NCBI RefSeq assembly: GCF_001039355.2
Contig: NW_019775950.1
Location: 62,001-126,000, forward strand
Length of the DNA: 64,000 nucleotides
Direction of reading: 5' to 3'
Source of the DNA: Lingula anatina
Lineage: Eukaryota > Brachiopoda > Lingulata > Lingulida > Lingulidae
Under the pieces are notes generated by a model. It had not been told where the DNA came from. It did no database searches and worked only from the letters and a program-made list of their open reading frames with translations. The stretch's first letter is position 1. Every line of letters begins with the position of its first letter. Both the position numbers and the translations under genes were made by a program. Below, one piece after another: positions 26,701-39,800 of the stretch.

Positions 26701-29700
26701 ATTTACTCTATTGGGACTCTTGCTAAATGCATTTAGATCAACATAGAAACACACCTCCTCTTTTTTCTAATGCACTCTCCAGCTTATCTGTTATTCTACT
26801 CAACCCCAGGAGGAAGCATGTTAATGTGTAAATCTGACTGCATTCAGCGAGAGTCCCTATGTAGTAACTCTTTCTGAATGGCCCCTTACATTAAATAAAA
26901 AAACATTTTTCTTAAAAGTAAATTAATCACTTCTTTTTGAACTTAACTAATATCAAGTAATACTTTCTGGTCATTTTGAACAGATAAATACCTTGCATAA
27001 ATTTTGTTAAAAAAACTAATTTGTCACCTACTGACTAACTTTACCATCTATCAACCATCTATTCTTGACACATTTACGAATTGCATACAACCTGGGAATT
27101 AGCGCTCAAAGTATGGCTGAAGGGTGGTTTAATTGTACCACCATATTATAGTGAAAATAATGGCGATGATCTGGAGCTTTCAAACATTTATTCACTGACT
27201 GCCTTTTTAATACAATTTCACAAGTATATATACTCTATTTCTCCGTACTGATCATGCATTTACTTTCATTCTTTTTATTGTCTTTGCGTGATTGCAAAGA
27301 ATTTTCCATTTTCATGTTGCAAACCACCATTCAACATTTCCTTATTGGTCATTTCTAAGGGACTTGTTTTCAATTTAAAATATTAAAAATAACATTTTAA
27401 CTTTTCAATCTTGAACCTTATTCATCGTAAGTTTCCATGTGTTTTACACTTGTCAGAAACTTGCAAATCTATTGCAATCAAATTGAACTATATGTGACTT
27501 TGACATGATCCATCTTTTCTTACTACCAGAACAATTTTTACACTTGATGACTCTTAAAGAGATTTAACTAAGATCCCATTTCCAGAGATTAGATCGATCT
27601 ACTTTAGATCGACCTAACTCCCTGGGGGTTCACGCTAAATAGCTGTCAGCCGGGCGGACACGAAAGTTAATTACCCACTTACAGCTTGTAGTAGGCGGGA
27701 CGGACATTTAAGCCGGATTATCTGACAGTAATCTAGTGAGACTCCCCGCTGGGATAGATCGATCCAAAAGCTCTGGGAATACAGCCTAGCACTCAATAAC
27801 TCCCCATCCTTTTACTCATTTTAATTATTATCTGCAATTAGTACAAGTGTAAGTCATTTACTTTACAACAACCAGCTGTAGCACTGGTGGTACACATGGT
27901 TTTAGTTATGACCTGTCTCGCCACCAGGTTGCTGTTATTGCTTCTCTTCCTAAACTACAAGGGCCCGTGTCACCATCTTTTAGATTTAGGTCACATATAA
28001 TCTCAACTTGATCCGCCTAGATTTTGGGGTCTTTGTGTGCATTGGCCAAGGAGTGGCATTTGTTGCAATGCATCCTTGTCCAAATTTTGGAAACTTAAAT
28101 GCTAAATATCTCCCAAACTGAAAGAATTATGGGAAAAGTTACCATAGAAGTCTGGCCAAAAGTGATGTGGAGATTTTAAACATGCCCTTGGATTGACCTT
28201 TGACCTACATTTCTAGAACAGATGGACCAAAATATTGTAAAAATGGGTATTTTCTATGAAAAAATATTTGTACCCATTTTCACAAACTACATGGACCTAA
28301 GCTTTCATATTATAATGAAGAGTTACTCTTAGGGTTTTCTTTCATCTTTGTGAGTGTGGGGTCAGTTGGTGCATATTCACAGGAGAAGCAGCCATTAGGT
28401 GTTTAAATTCAAAAATCTCTTATATAATAAAAACATTAATTCATTTCTTTAAACTGCACCACTACTACTTGGCGCTGTTTACATATATATATATAACTAA
28501 AAACTAACTACTTAAAACTTAAAACTTTGAGGACTTATTTCCAGCTTACATACAATTACAACTCTTGCAGAGAAAACCATTTATTCCAAAAACACATTTA
28601 ACATTTCAGTCTACACTTGAATCAACCCTTGAACCTACTTCTCCCCATAAAATGCTACCACCACATTCACCCAACCCTATCTTCTCCACAGCTAACAGAC
28701 ATGCATCCGCACCTTCCATTCAACTTAAATGCACTACTCCTGCTGGTGGTTCAATACCAGGAGGCAGTATTGCCTCTCAGACCTTCTAGTTTTCCCAGAT
28801 TGTTACAGGTTTGGGGCAAGAAAGGAAAGAAAGAATCAAAGGTTGATTAGTTGCAGAAAAATACTGTTTACTGCAGGGGAATTTTTTAGAGGTGAATTTT
28901 TCATCTGAAAATTTTGTGCTTGGTGCCTTATAAACTACATCATTATACTTTGATATATGGTATTAATTGTCACAATAGATATTTTGTTGAGCATAACTAC
29001 TTTATTCTTGCTTTTTGAACCAACTGGTAAGACAAGTTTTTTCTTTGTAGATATGATCAACGTCAGCTAGATGAGAAGAGAGCAAAGATTTATGCCAGAC
29101 CTGCTAATTTTAATAACGGAAGGCATCACTTACAGTAAGTAAAAAGATATGCATTACAGTGAGAAAAACTGGAATATAAGCTTGTGTTTTGCTGCTTATC
29201 TCAAAGGCTTCATGAGATATAGATTAATATACTTTATCTTAATGAAAGTTACGTTTCGTTTTTTTATTAGAAGATACATATGTTATAACATTGGTTTAAA
29301 AATATGAATATAAAATTGAATTTCTGTCTGGTCTATACGTGGCATGCAATTTGACATGGACACCGTAGAAAGGGGAAAATACATTATTTTTTTCATCAGA
29401 TGTGTAACCATTTTTTGTGTCATTTTAACGAATAACTATGCAGAAGATGTGTTGCAAAATCTAGATACTGACAATACATGAATTATAACTTTAAATTTAG
29501 GACAGAATTCAAAAGTAATGAAGATCAGAAAATTGCACTAGAACTTGCAAAATTGTAAGTTTTACATGTAGGTGTAATGTTGCCTTGAAATGAATATGCT
29601 AAGTTGTTTTTTTGTTACACTGTACACATGTAACCTGTCCTTGTTCACTTTATAAAATAACATAACCTGCATAATTTATTTCACTGCATGAAATAAACTT

Positions 29701-29851
29701 AAGAAGTACTACTCATATTTGATAATGTGATCATCTGTGGAATTCCCTTTTTTTAACTTCTAGGAAAAAGACACCAGCTGTTGTCCACAAGCCTGGAGAA
29801 TTTGAACTTCTTTATTTAAATGTTAAAAAAAGGAAAGCGAAGAAATTTTGA
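23717..29851 (+). CDS. DNAJC4: J-domain membrane protein, DNAJC4/DNAJC30-like, complete
   Basis: Hsp70 co-chaperone of the DnaJ C class, probably anchored in an organelle membrane; DNAJC30 is mitochondrial and DNAJC4 has one C-terminal membrane span. Seven coding exons: 23717-23808, 24057-24192, 24821-25068, 26468-26575, 29051-29134, 29501-29554, 29764-29851. Phases agree; 269 residues (human DNAJC4 is about 241). The N terminus is basic and could be a targeting signal. The J domain covers about 50-115 with HYQTLGV, then the catalytic YHPDKN at 77-82 (HPD at 78-80 intact), then the DINEAYETLKD helix. A hydrophobic span lies at about 176-190 (VAKVVLIVLLTLFIT). It is followed by a charged tail (LDEKRAKIYARPAN) resembling DNAJC4 after its span. 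The start codon lies 2 bases after a TTTCAG acceptor, implying a 5' non-coding exon. The J domain and span are seen directly. The choice of DNAJC4 over DNAJC30 is an inference from the tail and from linkage with MUS81 and DPP3. Confidence 0.85.
24490..24722. mobile_element. MITE with about 60-bp inverted repeats, in DNAJC4 intron 2
   Basis: The two arms (about 24499-24558 and 24652-24712) are long near-perfect inverted repeats, each reading inward from TCACATGAAAAATC through TCTATTTTCTATTCGC to TATCTTGTGATCA. The roughly 95-bp core is GC-rich and unrelated. Such a foldback structure is typical of a MITE or foldback transposon. No TSD was confirmed. Confidence 0.8.
27575..27781. mobile_element. 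GATCGATC-end MITE, copy 1 (DNAJC4 intron 4)
   Basis: About 205 bp with imperfect inverted ends containing AGATCGATCTA and CTCCC..GGGG motifs. The same sequence occurs in the opposite orientation at 35449-35656 with high identity, including the block GCTGTCAGCCGGGCGGACAC. Related but diverged ends are seen at 58505-58685 and 63330-63400. Confidence 0.8.
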
Positions 29852-30617
29852 TGTAGGTGTTTTATAAATTAGGAACGGATATTATATCATTGTGTTTGAA
29901 GATAATGCTTGTTATCATTTTAATTATATACAGACACTGTAAGTGTTTGTATATATATTTCATCATTACTGCTGTTTTTGCCCCAAACCAAATTAGTCGA
30001 GTACTTTTGTTGAGAAAAGTCCCTTTTTTTGTTTTTTTTTTGTAAAATTTGATTATATTGAGAGAATTTTTTTTTAAAATTTATTTATTTATTTTTTTTT
30101 GTAGATGCTGTTGCGATGTTATTTTTTTCTGTTTGGTGTCTGTATAGATGTCAGATTTACTGTCTAGTTTATATATTTATTTATTTTGTGTAAAACCAAG
30201 ACATCATGGTAATTCAGCCCAGTTTGTATCAAGTGGAGGTTTTATTTATAATACATTTGATGTAGAGTGTACCAAAAAATAAGAATATACTATATGTTTA
30301 CTTCATGAAGTCTATCTGACAAACCAGGTTACTTATGAAGGAACTTGTCAGGAACCATGGTTATCAAAACTCTTGGATTTGTGAAGTTTATGGAAACTTC
30401 CACAAGTGAAAAAGCGTGAGTCAGAAAAATGAAGGATGTGAGAAATAAAACTACGTAGCAAAATAGTAAATGACAATACCCAAATAAGTTGAAAGGTTTT
30501 TATCAATAATTAAGTAAATGGTATATTTTAATTTTTTTTATTTGGTAACGTCTACCTAAAAATAATGGTGTACATGATGTCTTCCAACAAACTTATGATC
30601 ATATATTTAAAGGACCT

Positions 30618-30623
30618 AATAAA
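30618..30623 (+). terminator. Candidate DNAJC4 polyadenylation signal
   Basis: AATAAA about 770 bases after the DNAJC4-like stop codon. The interval is T-rich with no splice structure, consistent with a long 3' untranslated region. Confidence 0.45.
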
Positions 30624-30629
30624 GTTTAA

Positions 30630-33530
30630 ATGAATACTACTTGGAGTTGCTTTTTATTTTTAGAATTATGGTTTTCATTATGGTAAAATGTGGCAAGATG
30701 GAAATGGTAATTTATGCTAAACTTTAGAGAATTGGGATAATAACTCTTAAATATAAAAAAATGACATTTTTACAAGCTGCATTTGCAGATTTCTTTTTCA
30801 GTCACTCATTTTTTTCATATTAAATAGTTTCAGTTTATTACAAATGTATGAAGTTTTTAAGAATATACAGGTACACACAGTTTCTCAACATTTTCAATGT
30901 TTTGCTGTCATATAGTTTTCAAAGCAAACCATATTGCTTTTTACACACATTGTACATATTGCACCCAGCATTCAGACAGTATAAAAAAAGGCAAAGATTC
31001 TGTTAAAACCATTGGGATAAAGTACTACACTTTTTGGAAATTTATTTGGTAGAGTAAGTTTGGATATGTAAAACCTACTGAAAATGAAATGTATATACAA
31101 ATTTAATGTTTCTCTGTCTGGAAATTTCAACAAGAGTAACTATCCATGTTGGTAACCAATGTCTCTTAATTTTGCACGTTCATGAAATTCATTTTATAGT
31201 CTTTAAAATTTTTTCTAATGAACTCAATAGGAAAACATGGGAAATATTCCAATAATATAAGAAATGGGGAACTGTTTGTTAATTCACTAAATATTTTAAA
31301 TATGATAAAAAAGAGAGGTATGAATTTTTTGTTATGAAAAAAGTTTTTTGATGAATATTTATGTTGGTCTATGCTAATGTCATAATTTATCATAGTTAAT
31401 GAGAGGGCAGTGATATTTAAGTCACTAATAAGTTGAACATTATTAAATAATACATTGATTCATCAAAAGATGTTTAACCTCATTACATTGGTCTTTCATA
31501 AATTAGACATAAGTAAAACAAAAATAACAACTCAGATGCTTGAGAGTCCTCACTATCTTTTTTTTTCTAATTTACATTTTACTCTCTTGATCAGCCTTTG
31601 AAAAGTTGTATAACTCTTAGTTATATTGCTGAAGTTACACTTTCACCCAGAATGCACAGTATTTGAACTGAAAAAAGCCCATCTGAAACCGTGATCGCTT
31701 TATGTGATCCTCTTGGGTAATGACATCTTGACTGGCTTGATTACTGCAAAGCTCCAACTGAAAATAGCACCAACCATTTTAAGTTCGTAAGCTTATATAG
31801 AACTTTATGAAATTTTAATTTAACACATCTTCAAATTAGCTTATGTCATTATTGATTCTTTTGAAATATAACTGGGAATTAAAAACATAAATGATATTAA
31901 AAATATTGTGTTGTTTCAGGCCCGTAGTCAGCAATTTCAAAGGGGGGGTTCTTTTTCTGAAAAAGTGGACCTTTTACCATATAATCCCCTTGTACCTAGC
32001 TCAAATTTTACCCAGAGTGGACCTTTTTCCAGCAAGAAGGGGGGTTCTTTCGAACCCCCCGAACCCCCCCTGGCTACGGGCCTGTGTTTGTTACTTGCAA
32101 GACTTGGTAGGATGTTATTAGTGCAGGAAGACACGAGCACACAAAGCAGAACTAAGGGTTGGTGGCAGGTGAAAGCAAAGCCCTCTGTGAAGTCACTTCC
32201 AGATCCTTGGAGAACATCCTTGTGTTGGCTTGAATAAGCGATGATCACTGGTCTTTTCTTTTGATTTAACCCACTTGTTTTCGCTGGAAATTGTCTAAAT
32301 ACATAACACATTGAAACACAGCATGCAGAAGACAAGTCTGATGTTATTTCTTTATTTACCACAAAAACACAGGGTTGAAGTGACCATATTTTACCACGAA
32401 TTACAATTCCTATACATCGTTGCAGTATTTCATAGACATTCATGAAATATTATATTTGATAACTTGGTCCTCCTTTAACTTTACAACACTTTGATGTCGG
32501 ATTTTTTTACTATTCTCTGAGTCTAATGAAGAAACTGATTTTTCACATTCTGTTTGTTCATCAAAAATAATAGGCAAGACACTAAAACGTATCATGGGTT
32601 AATTATACATTTATAGGTGCATCCATTACTATTAAGTCTTAATTGACTGAGGCAAAATTTCAGTGATCAGATGCTACCGCGTAAGCCGATGTAGGCCTAC
32701 ATGTACATAGAAACCAAAGGCAATATGCAATTTTTAGGTATCAATATGAAAGCAGTCAACCGGCTAGCACATGGCTTGATTCCAGAAGCATTTTCTGCCG
32801 ACCAGGTTCCTTTTTATTGATAATTGACTTTGTACAACACTGTATAATAATAGAGGTAAAATAAATTAGTTAACAGAACACGATCTAACTGAAGGCAACA
32901 AGAAAGACGAAGCTGAACTTGTATTGTCATTACAAGTTAGATTGTCAGAGCGTTTTTATCCACTCATCACGTCACGACATCTTTTTATCTGTCAACACTC
33001 CAAGATATAAAAAATTAAAACTCCTTTTTACCCAGTCAACTCCGCTGCTGAGTTCCCTTGGTTTCAATCATTTTCTTTACACGTTTTTGGCATAATGCCT
33101 TTTATTTCCCAAAAATTGTAATATTGATATCCCTTACGCATACTCTTGAGCCACGTGCATAAATCTTCACGACAGAGCAGAACATAACTTAGACCAAAAT
33201 TGATTCACAATAATCCAATAATAATACAATCAATATTTCTCAACAACTATTGATAATTTATAGTAGTTTAAAACTAAAGAAAAGTCATACCATCTCTATA
33301 TTGGTGATTTAAAAGAGTTTCCACTGCGCCACAGATAAGGAAATAGCTGTATATTCAATTAATGACGCAATTTAAACTGGAGATAATTTTAACTTCAGGT
33401 CAGTCCGGACGTGCTGATGATCTTTGTAGAATAGCAAAGAATGAACAAATGCATCTCTCCGCTGTTCTGACAGTGAATCGCACTGCAGACGCAGAGGAGT
33501 AAGGACTCATTTACGGTGTTGTCTCCCTCT
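30630..33530. other. Intergenic region between converging DNAJC4-like and SMOC genes
   Basis: The two genes converge here. I find no independent gene. A hAT-like MITE occupies 31918-32082. The SMOC 3' end must lie somewhere in or just right of this region. Two possible last SMOC exons start at 33604 and about 32285 (minus strand). Confidence 0.5.
31918..32082. mobile_element. hAT-like MITE with CAGGCCCGTAG ends
   Basis: Terminal inverted repeats CAGGCCCGTAGTCAG / CTGGCTACGGGCCTG bound about 165 bp of G- and C-run sequence. The flanks TGTTGTTT and TGTTTGTT resemble a degraded 8-bp target duplication, as expected for hAT. It creates a spurious 168-codon frame on the minus strand. Confidence 0.8.
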
Positions 33531-33539
33531 TGACCTTCC

Positions 33540-33604
33540 TTAATCCTGAGAAATGGTGAATCCCGTTCCACGCTGAAAATCCTGTGAATGAATCCGGCAT
33601 TTAA
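33540..33604 (-). CDS. Candidate last exon of the SMOC-like gene (uncertain)
   Basis: Minus-strand acceptor CCTTTGCAG followed in the correct phase (1) by 21 codons and TAA. It would complete the SMOC reading frame with a short intron after 33825. A competing acceptor near 32285 (TTTCCAG) also keeps phase and opens into a lysine-rich stretch. The sequence alone cannot decide; a cDNA spanning the 33825 donor would. Confidence 0.3.
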
Positions 33605-33824
33605 CTGCAAAGGCACACTGTGCCATCTGTGCAACATTGGCTTCTGAATTGTTTCACTTTCACTTTCACTTGAACCGGCAATCCGCTAGATGGGGCCAGT
33701 AGCTAGACAAATTCACACTCTTGAATTAAAGTTTGTGCTTGGTGATGACAGTGGCAGCAAAGGAAGCCTTGCAGTGCATAAAGTCTACGCAGGATCTACA
33801 TTCATGAGCCTATCAAGTACTTAC

Positions 33825-36800
33825 TGAATGGGTTGGGGCCTCGACGCTTAGCACTTGCCGGCATATTATTCTTAGGTTGGTCTAATCAAAGCAGAAGCAG
33901 ACGAAGTGTCAAGGTTTTTGTTTGAAAGAGCATGAAGTTATGAAAACAACAGAGATATGGTAACATCGTTTTCAAAGTTATTATTTCTGAAGATATGAAT
34001 GTTATTGACTAGTGTCGTTTCACCGAATCTGTATTCTCTCATTAGTAATAAGAAAATGATTGAGACATGCAGAAATTCCGTTCCCGACTGAAAGTTCACA
34101 AACAAGATAAAATTGCAAATCTTCTAAGTTGTTCTACAATCCAGAGAAAATTAGAAAGCAATGAAGGAGAAAATGAAATTTGTAAACGTTTCATTATCTA
34201 ATCTACAAAATAAAGTTTACTTGATTAAGTGACACAATTTACAAATACCCACCGTTCACTCCTAAGCAGCCTAGAAATTCTTCCACTGTTATTTTTTTGT
34301 TATTATCAGCATCACAATATTCAACAAAATGACGTCCGCACTTTTTGAAAGATTTCTTTTTTCTGACTTCCTTCTTTAATTTTCGTAACTCCCGTCTGTC
34401 CAACATCTGACAAAATACAAGGAACATTTTCTTATGGATACAGTTTGAATTTGTTTTTCAGGAATAAATAAGAACGTCACAATATTTAGCTGTAATTTAT
34501 TCTCACAGGTTATATTTCCACTTTCAATCACGTGTTTTGCGTCAACGGAAACTTTTGAGCAGGAAATTAAGGTTAAGATTGTAGTACATAACATATAGAG
34601 TTCTACTTGATTTAATTACCGAACATTGGTCAAATACTAAAAAAAGGAATGCAGTTTGACATTTTTCCATCGTTAATATGACGTAAATGAAGTTTACCAT
34701 GTTATTGTTTCTGTCTAAGACTCGCAGTTTCCATCGTGCAACCCGTTCTTCCAGAGATATGTTAGGGTTCCCAGACACCAGTTTGCTGTAGTGAAAATAT
34801 GAGAATTATCAAAGGGAATCATGCTGGAATATTGTTTAAAAAATTCGCAATCATATCTTTTCTACATAGTTTGCTTTAGGACCAGTGCAAATGGTTGAGT
34901 ACAAAGAGTTGAGAGATGCAGTGCAGATTATTTTTGTAATTGAGCCACCCTGAATCGCAGAAGGCCTCTTTTGGCATTTTAAGTGAGCACAAGTGTGTCC
35001 TGTGCAGAGGAGAAACTCGGGGTGAGCAATACATGAAGAGATTAAGACTTGCTTTTGTTCTTTTGATGCATTCTTGTTAACGACTATTTACTTTTTTCTA
35101 TCGATAATTTACTTTTTTTTCTATCGATAGTGATTGTAACCACAAGATAATGGACAATCAGTAACTATCGCTTACCTTTTGTCTGTTTTATTGCCTGATG
35201 CATATTCCACCATTTCCGTGGTCATGTCATCAAGAAGTTCCACCAAAAATTCTCGTTTTTTGTCACAGCCTGATGTGTGGATAAAATAAAAAATGCATGA
35301 TATTTCTGTTTTACTTAATTTTTACATGTAATTACGAATAATTTCGTCTTACCAAGAATAAATCGTGTGCTGAGCCAAACTGCAGTAAAAATATATACAG
35401 TGCACGCCAAGAGCTGTGCGTGTTACTCTCATGAACCTGTAAGGCTTTATTCCCATAGATTTTAGATCGATCTATCCCCGCGGGGAGTCTCACTAGATTA
35501 CTTTCAGATAATCCGACTTAAATGTCCATCCCGCCTACTACAAGCTGTAAGGGGGTAATTAACTTTCGTGTCCGCCCGGCTGACAGCTATTTAGCGTGAA
35601 CCCCCAGGGAGTTAGGTCGATCTAAAGTAGGTCGATCTAATCTATGGAAATGGGGTGTAAGTTTAGGTTTTACGAATCAGGACAGCATAATTGTTCATGT
35701 TAGGCTGATTAATGATGATTGTGCACCGTGGATCTTTCTAGTTGCAATACACATAGACTTGAACTGAAGAGTTCAGCTTAACTGATGTCTGACAATAGTA
35801 CATAAAAAAGCAAACAAATACATTCTTGGTGTTCTTTCTTACATCTTAGCGCATTTCAATCATTCAGATAAAATGTACGAGATTTCATACAGCGCTTTTG
35901 AGTGGCGGGGTGGCGGGGGGTCAGGACCCTTCTTTTTCTGAAAAAATCACACCAATGGTCCCCTCTTGAAATTAAAATTTTGACCAGCTGAATCATAGTT
36001 CTAAATCGTACCAATTGCACCGTTCGCCCTCAAAAAAAACCCCCAAAATATTTCGGGGCCCTTCAGAATTTGCTTAAATTAACGCCGAAAAATTGGTCTC
36101 CTTTTTAATGCTTACCTTTCCACGGGTTGTCACAGTTTGGCTTCACTTTGTGCGTAGATGTCCCTGGTATGGGTCTGCCCGTATCCTGGTCAACACACCA
36201 GCAGTACCCTACCGAGGTATGGCATTGCGCCTTGTCGTATTTGCCCTCTGAAGTGCAACTTGGGATAAAGATGCTGTCTTGAGGACTATTCTGATCCATC
36301 TGAATGGCTGATTCCCTCTCTTCCCGACAACTTTTGACTCCTAAAGTGTAAAGAGATACAAAAGTGAGATTATCAGATAATTCAACCTAACAAAATTGAG
36401 GTTTTACTCTGAAAAATACATTGAAAACACACGCTCTTTCGGTATTTACTGAAGTTAATAGATTCAAAAAAGCCCTAAACACTTACGGTCCTCTTTTTCT
36501 TTGTCTGTTTTTCTCTCGCTGAGACCAGGCCTGTCTCGTATGGGGATATGCATTTGCATCTTCCCAAGGGTTGGCTCACTGCGGGGTGCTGACGGGAAAA
36601 GGAAACCTTGATAAAGTGAAGATAGTCGTCAATAGCAAAAAGAGCGCAAATTTGACAAACAAACCAAGGCTTACACCGGCACCCAGAGGCATATGTTACG
36701 AACAACTATGACCAACAAGTTAGGCAACGTGCTTGCGGTTATTAACTGCGAGCTTTATTCCGTTAATAAATGAACATGTTGCTTTTGCATTAGAGAATAT

Positions 36801-39800
36801 TAAACCTGCCTTCATACAAAAGACTGAATGAAGCAATTGTTAATATTTCTGAATACTGCATTTCGTTCATTCTATTACTGGTTTAAAACTTGGCACTGCT
36901 GAAGCCACTCCCGATAAAAACAGGAAAAACCCTACTCGAAAACGTCCGCCTGGAATTCTTCGGGTCATACTTAACGCACAGTTACAGTTGGAAAAAAAAT
37001 CGGAATTCTGCATTCCATGCCAGTACATCTGATAATTGGAAGCTATTTCAGCCAATGCATGCTCGTTTTGTTGTAAATGATCACTGGTAATCTTGCATGC
37101 ACAAAGACAGAAATTCAACTTCCTCGATTTGACTAATTACACACATTTTTACCAGCTACTACTACTGTACTACACCAACTACCAATAGTTATCTTTTAAC
37201 TAAATATTACAAATTTACACGCAGAATACGAACGGTAAATACAGATTATGAAACGAATTTCTTTAAAAATAACGTTACGCTCATGTCCTTCCATGCTTCT
37301 CGCTTGGCGCTTTCTCGTTATTTACGTTACCTTCTTTGGCTGCCCCATCTGCCGTCATCTGGTGCTTGGAACGGGTCCCCACTGAGTCCAGGGATAAGAA
37401 TAATTGAAAAGAAACTACATTTCACAAGTGAAACACACACTGTAGACATATTGCAATATTGCATTGTTGCACTGGCCCGGCCTGGGTTAAAGTTAGTCGT
37501 AAAAGGCTGAAGAAAGAATAGAAAACGATAAGCTTATGGTTGGTCTACTGACATAGGTCTAGTGGGAATTGACCACGGCAACACACAGTATTTCATTTCG
37601 GTATAGAGGCGTTTTCAAATGCTATAAATTAGCAATCTCAACAAACAACACCATCTACATTCAGACATGTACGTATACTTTATACACACACTAGACAATA
37701 GAAGTGTCACCCCCTGAATCAGAGTAATCATAGTCATAATGCCTGGTCTACTTATAATGTGACTAATGAGTATAAAACCGCTGTACCATGGAATTGTATT
37801 GCTGGTCTTTTTGTGAAATTTGATGTTACTAAAATGATACCAGGAGTATATCATTCCACAGTCATTTATCTCCCCCAAAGTACTGGTTCAGTAGGGGTGA
37901 CACTTCTATTGTCCAGTGTGTGTACTTATGACACGTGTTCAGTTAAGGTATATCTCATTTACGGAATCAACATTTTTGTCATCAAAGATAATGTTTCGAG
38001 GCAAAATTTATCAGTAGATCAACCACACATTAAAAAGTATTTGCAGCGACAACGCTTGACGCAGGAAGCAAATAGGCCTTGAAACGTACAAAACACGTGA
38101 CGAGAACTGAAATGAAAGCAACAGTGAAGCAACACAAATCAATGAAATCACATTCCCTACTGTCCACAACGTGAAAAGAAGACTACCAAAAGTGACAAAA
38201 AACATAAGGCATGGGTCGTTATCAAGATCAAATTACGTTGTGGATAGTACGATGAATTTACCAATAATTGAAAGTCACAAAAGTATCAGGTGTTAGGGTG
38301 TGAGTCGCATCGTTTACTCAAGCCTTCCACGCAGCCTGTCTCCCACGCTCAAATGCAAAGTTCTACCTCTTCACATTATACATCATTTTCTTCAAACATT
38401 TCCCATCTTCTCATAGTGTATACTCTGCCACATATAGCTTTCATCAGAATCTCCCACCTTGATATTCAACTTTCCTTTCGATCAACATTTATATCGCAAA
38501 AGCTACAGAAATTCAGAAAAAGACAGATGCCCTCCACCCGACGACAAATACACAGCAAATTGAAAAAGCAAAACATCTTTACATGGCACGTAGTCTACGA
38601 ATTTGTTACGTGAAACCGGGTCTAAACCTTTTTGTGATCAGGGGTTTGTGTCTGTCATACTATATAACAAGGCCTGGTAGTATTACCCCCTCCCCCCCCC
38701 TCTAGGATATTGCAAGGCTAGGCCGATTGTTTCTAATTTTTGGAGCTTGTACAGATGAATAGTGTTTAAATCAAGGTTTCCCTGTGCCGGACTTGCTGAG
38801 AAAAATATTATAATCGAAAAAATTCATAGATACTGGGAAAACCGTGTGTTTTCTGTCCATTGATAACGTGGCAATATCTGAAATTCATTCAGTAGAAACA
38901 GGTTGATAACGCGTTGTAAAGCGGAGCTTGAAAAAGCCAAAAGCAAAGATGAAACGGAAAGGGCACAAGATTTTTAAGGGCTATTCTGGCACAAAATCAC
39001 CTGTAAAAACGTTACGGCCTTCCTGACGATTTTGACAGTGTCTATATTTAAAGGCCATGTGCCTAAAACGTGAGTGTAAACATTTTGGGTTACCGGGAAA
39101 ATTTTCATTTGCTCGTTTGATGGTGTTTTCGGTTAACTGGTACAAACGTATAATTCACTAAACACAGAGTTTAAACTAATTACTGAAATTACACGTGTCA
39201 TGTCCCAAGAAGTATTTCAATGTGTGACTGCTGCGCGTGTTAAGCATTATGTACACTGCTTCCGAATTCCTTTTACTTTGCGTAAATGATACCAAATTTT
39301 AAAAACGTACACACTGGTTGTTTTTCTGTTTTGACCAATTTTTTATATATAAGTAGAATGGGTAGAATGGGGTGATATACTTTTTTTTAGTTCGTACTGC
39401 CAAATATTAATAAACTGTAGCAAATGTCTGTTATTGGTCTGTGTGCTTGGGAGACGTATGTACAGACTGCATTGTGCCAGATTAACCTTGATGGTAGCCA
39501 CGAACGTGGGTTGAAAGAACACAGTTCTCGCAACCAACTTTTTTTATCTGCCTGCAAAACCTCATATCTTCAAGGTTTGTAGGCAACTTTAAGGGACAAA
39601 TGCCAAAAGAGTAACAGTTTTTTTTACGGTGCCCACAGCGATTTTGGCACCTTGCCTCAGGGGTCATAGATTCATCCATTTTCCAAACAGTTTTTGCCCG
39701 TTGACCCCAAGACCTTGACCAATGTTTGAATATCTGACGTTTCTAGATTATTTTAGAAATATTGGTATAGTCGTTTCAAATATCCTGAACAACAGTGATT

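Noticed and set aside
28565-28850. Overlapping Pro/Thr/Ser-rich frames in the last large DNAJC4 intron
   Set aside because: Composition reflects a C-rich tract; no splice sites or motifs.
31937-32443. Minus-strand open frame of 168 codons
   Set aside because: More than half of it is the hAT-like MITE at 31918-32082 read through its C-runs. Only the part near 32285 is considered, as a weak candidate SMOC last exon.
36867-37118. Hydrophobic minus-strand stretch near 36900 as the SMOC signal peptide
   Set aside because: It lies in the middle of the gene, after the first EC module, and runs into a stop.
39482-39679. Cysteine-rich minus-strand frame inside a SMOC intron
   Set aside because: No phase-compatible acceptor and donor pair joins it to neighbouring SMOC exons. 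The flanking exons join in phase without it.
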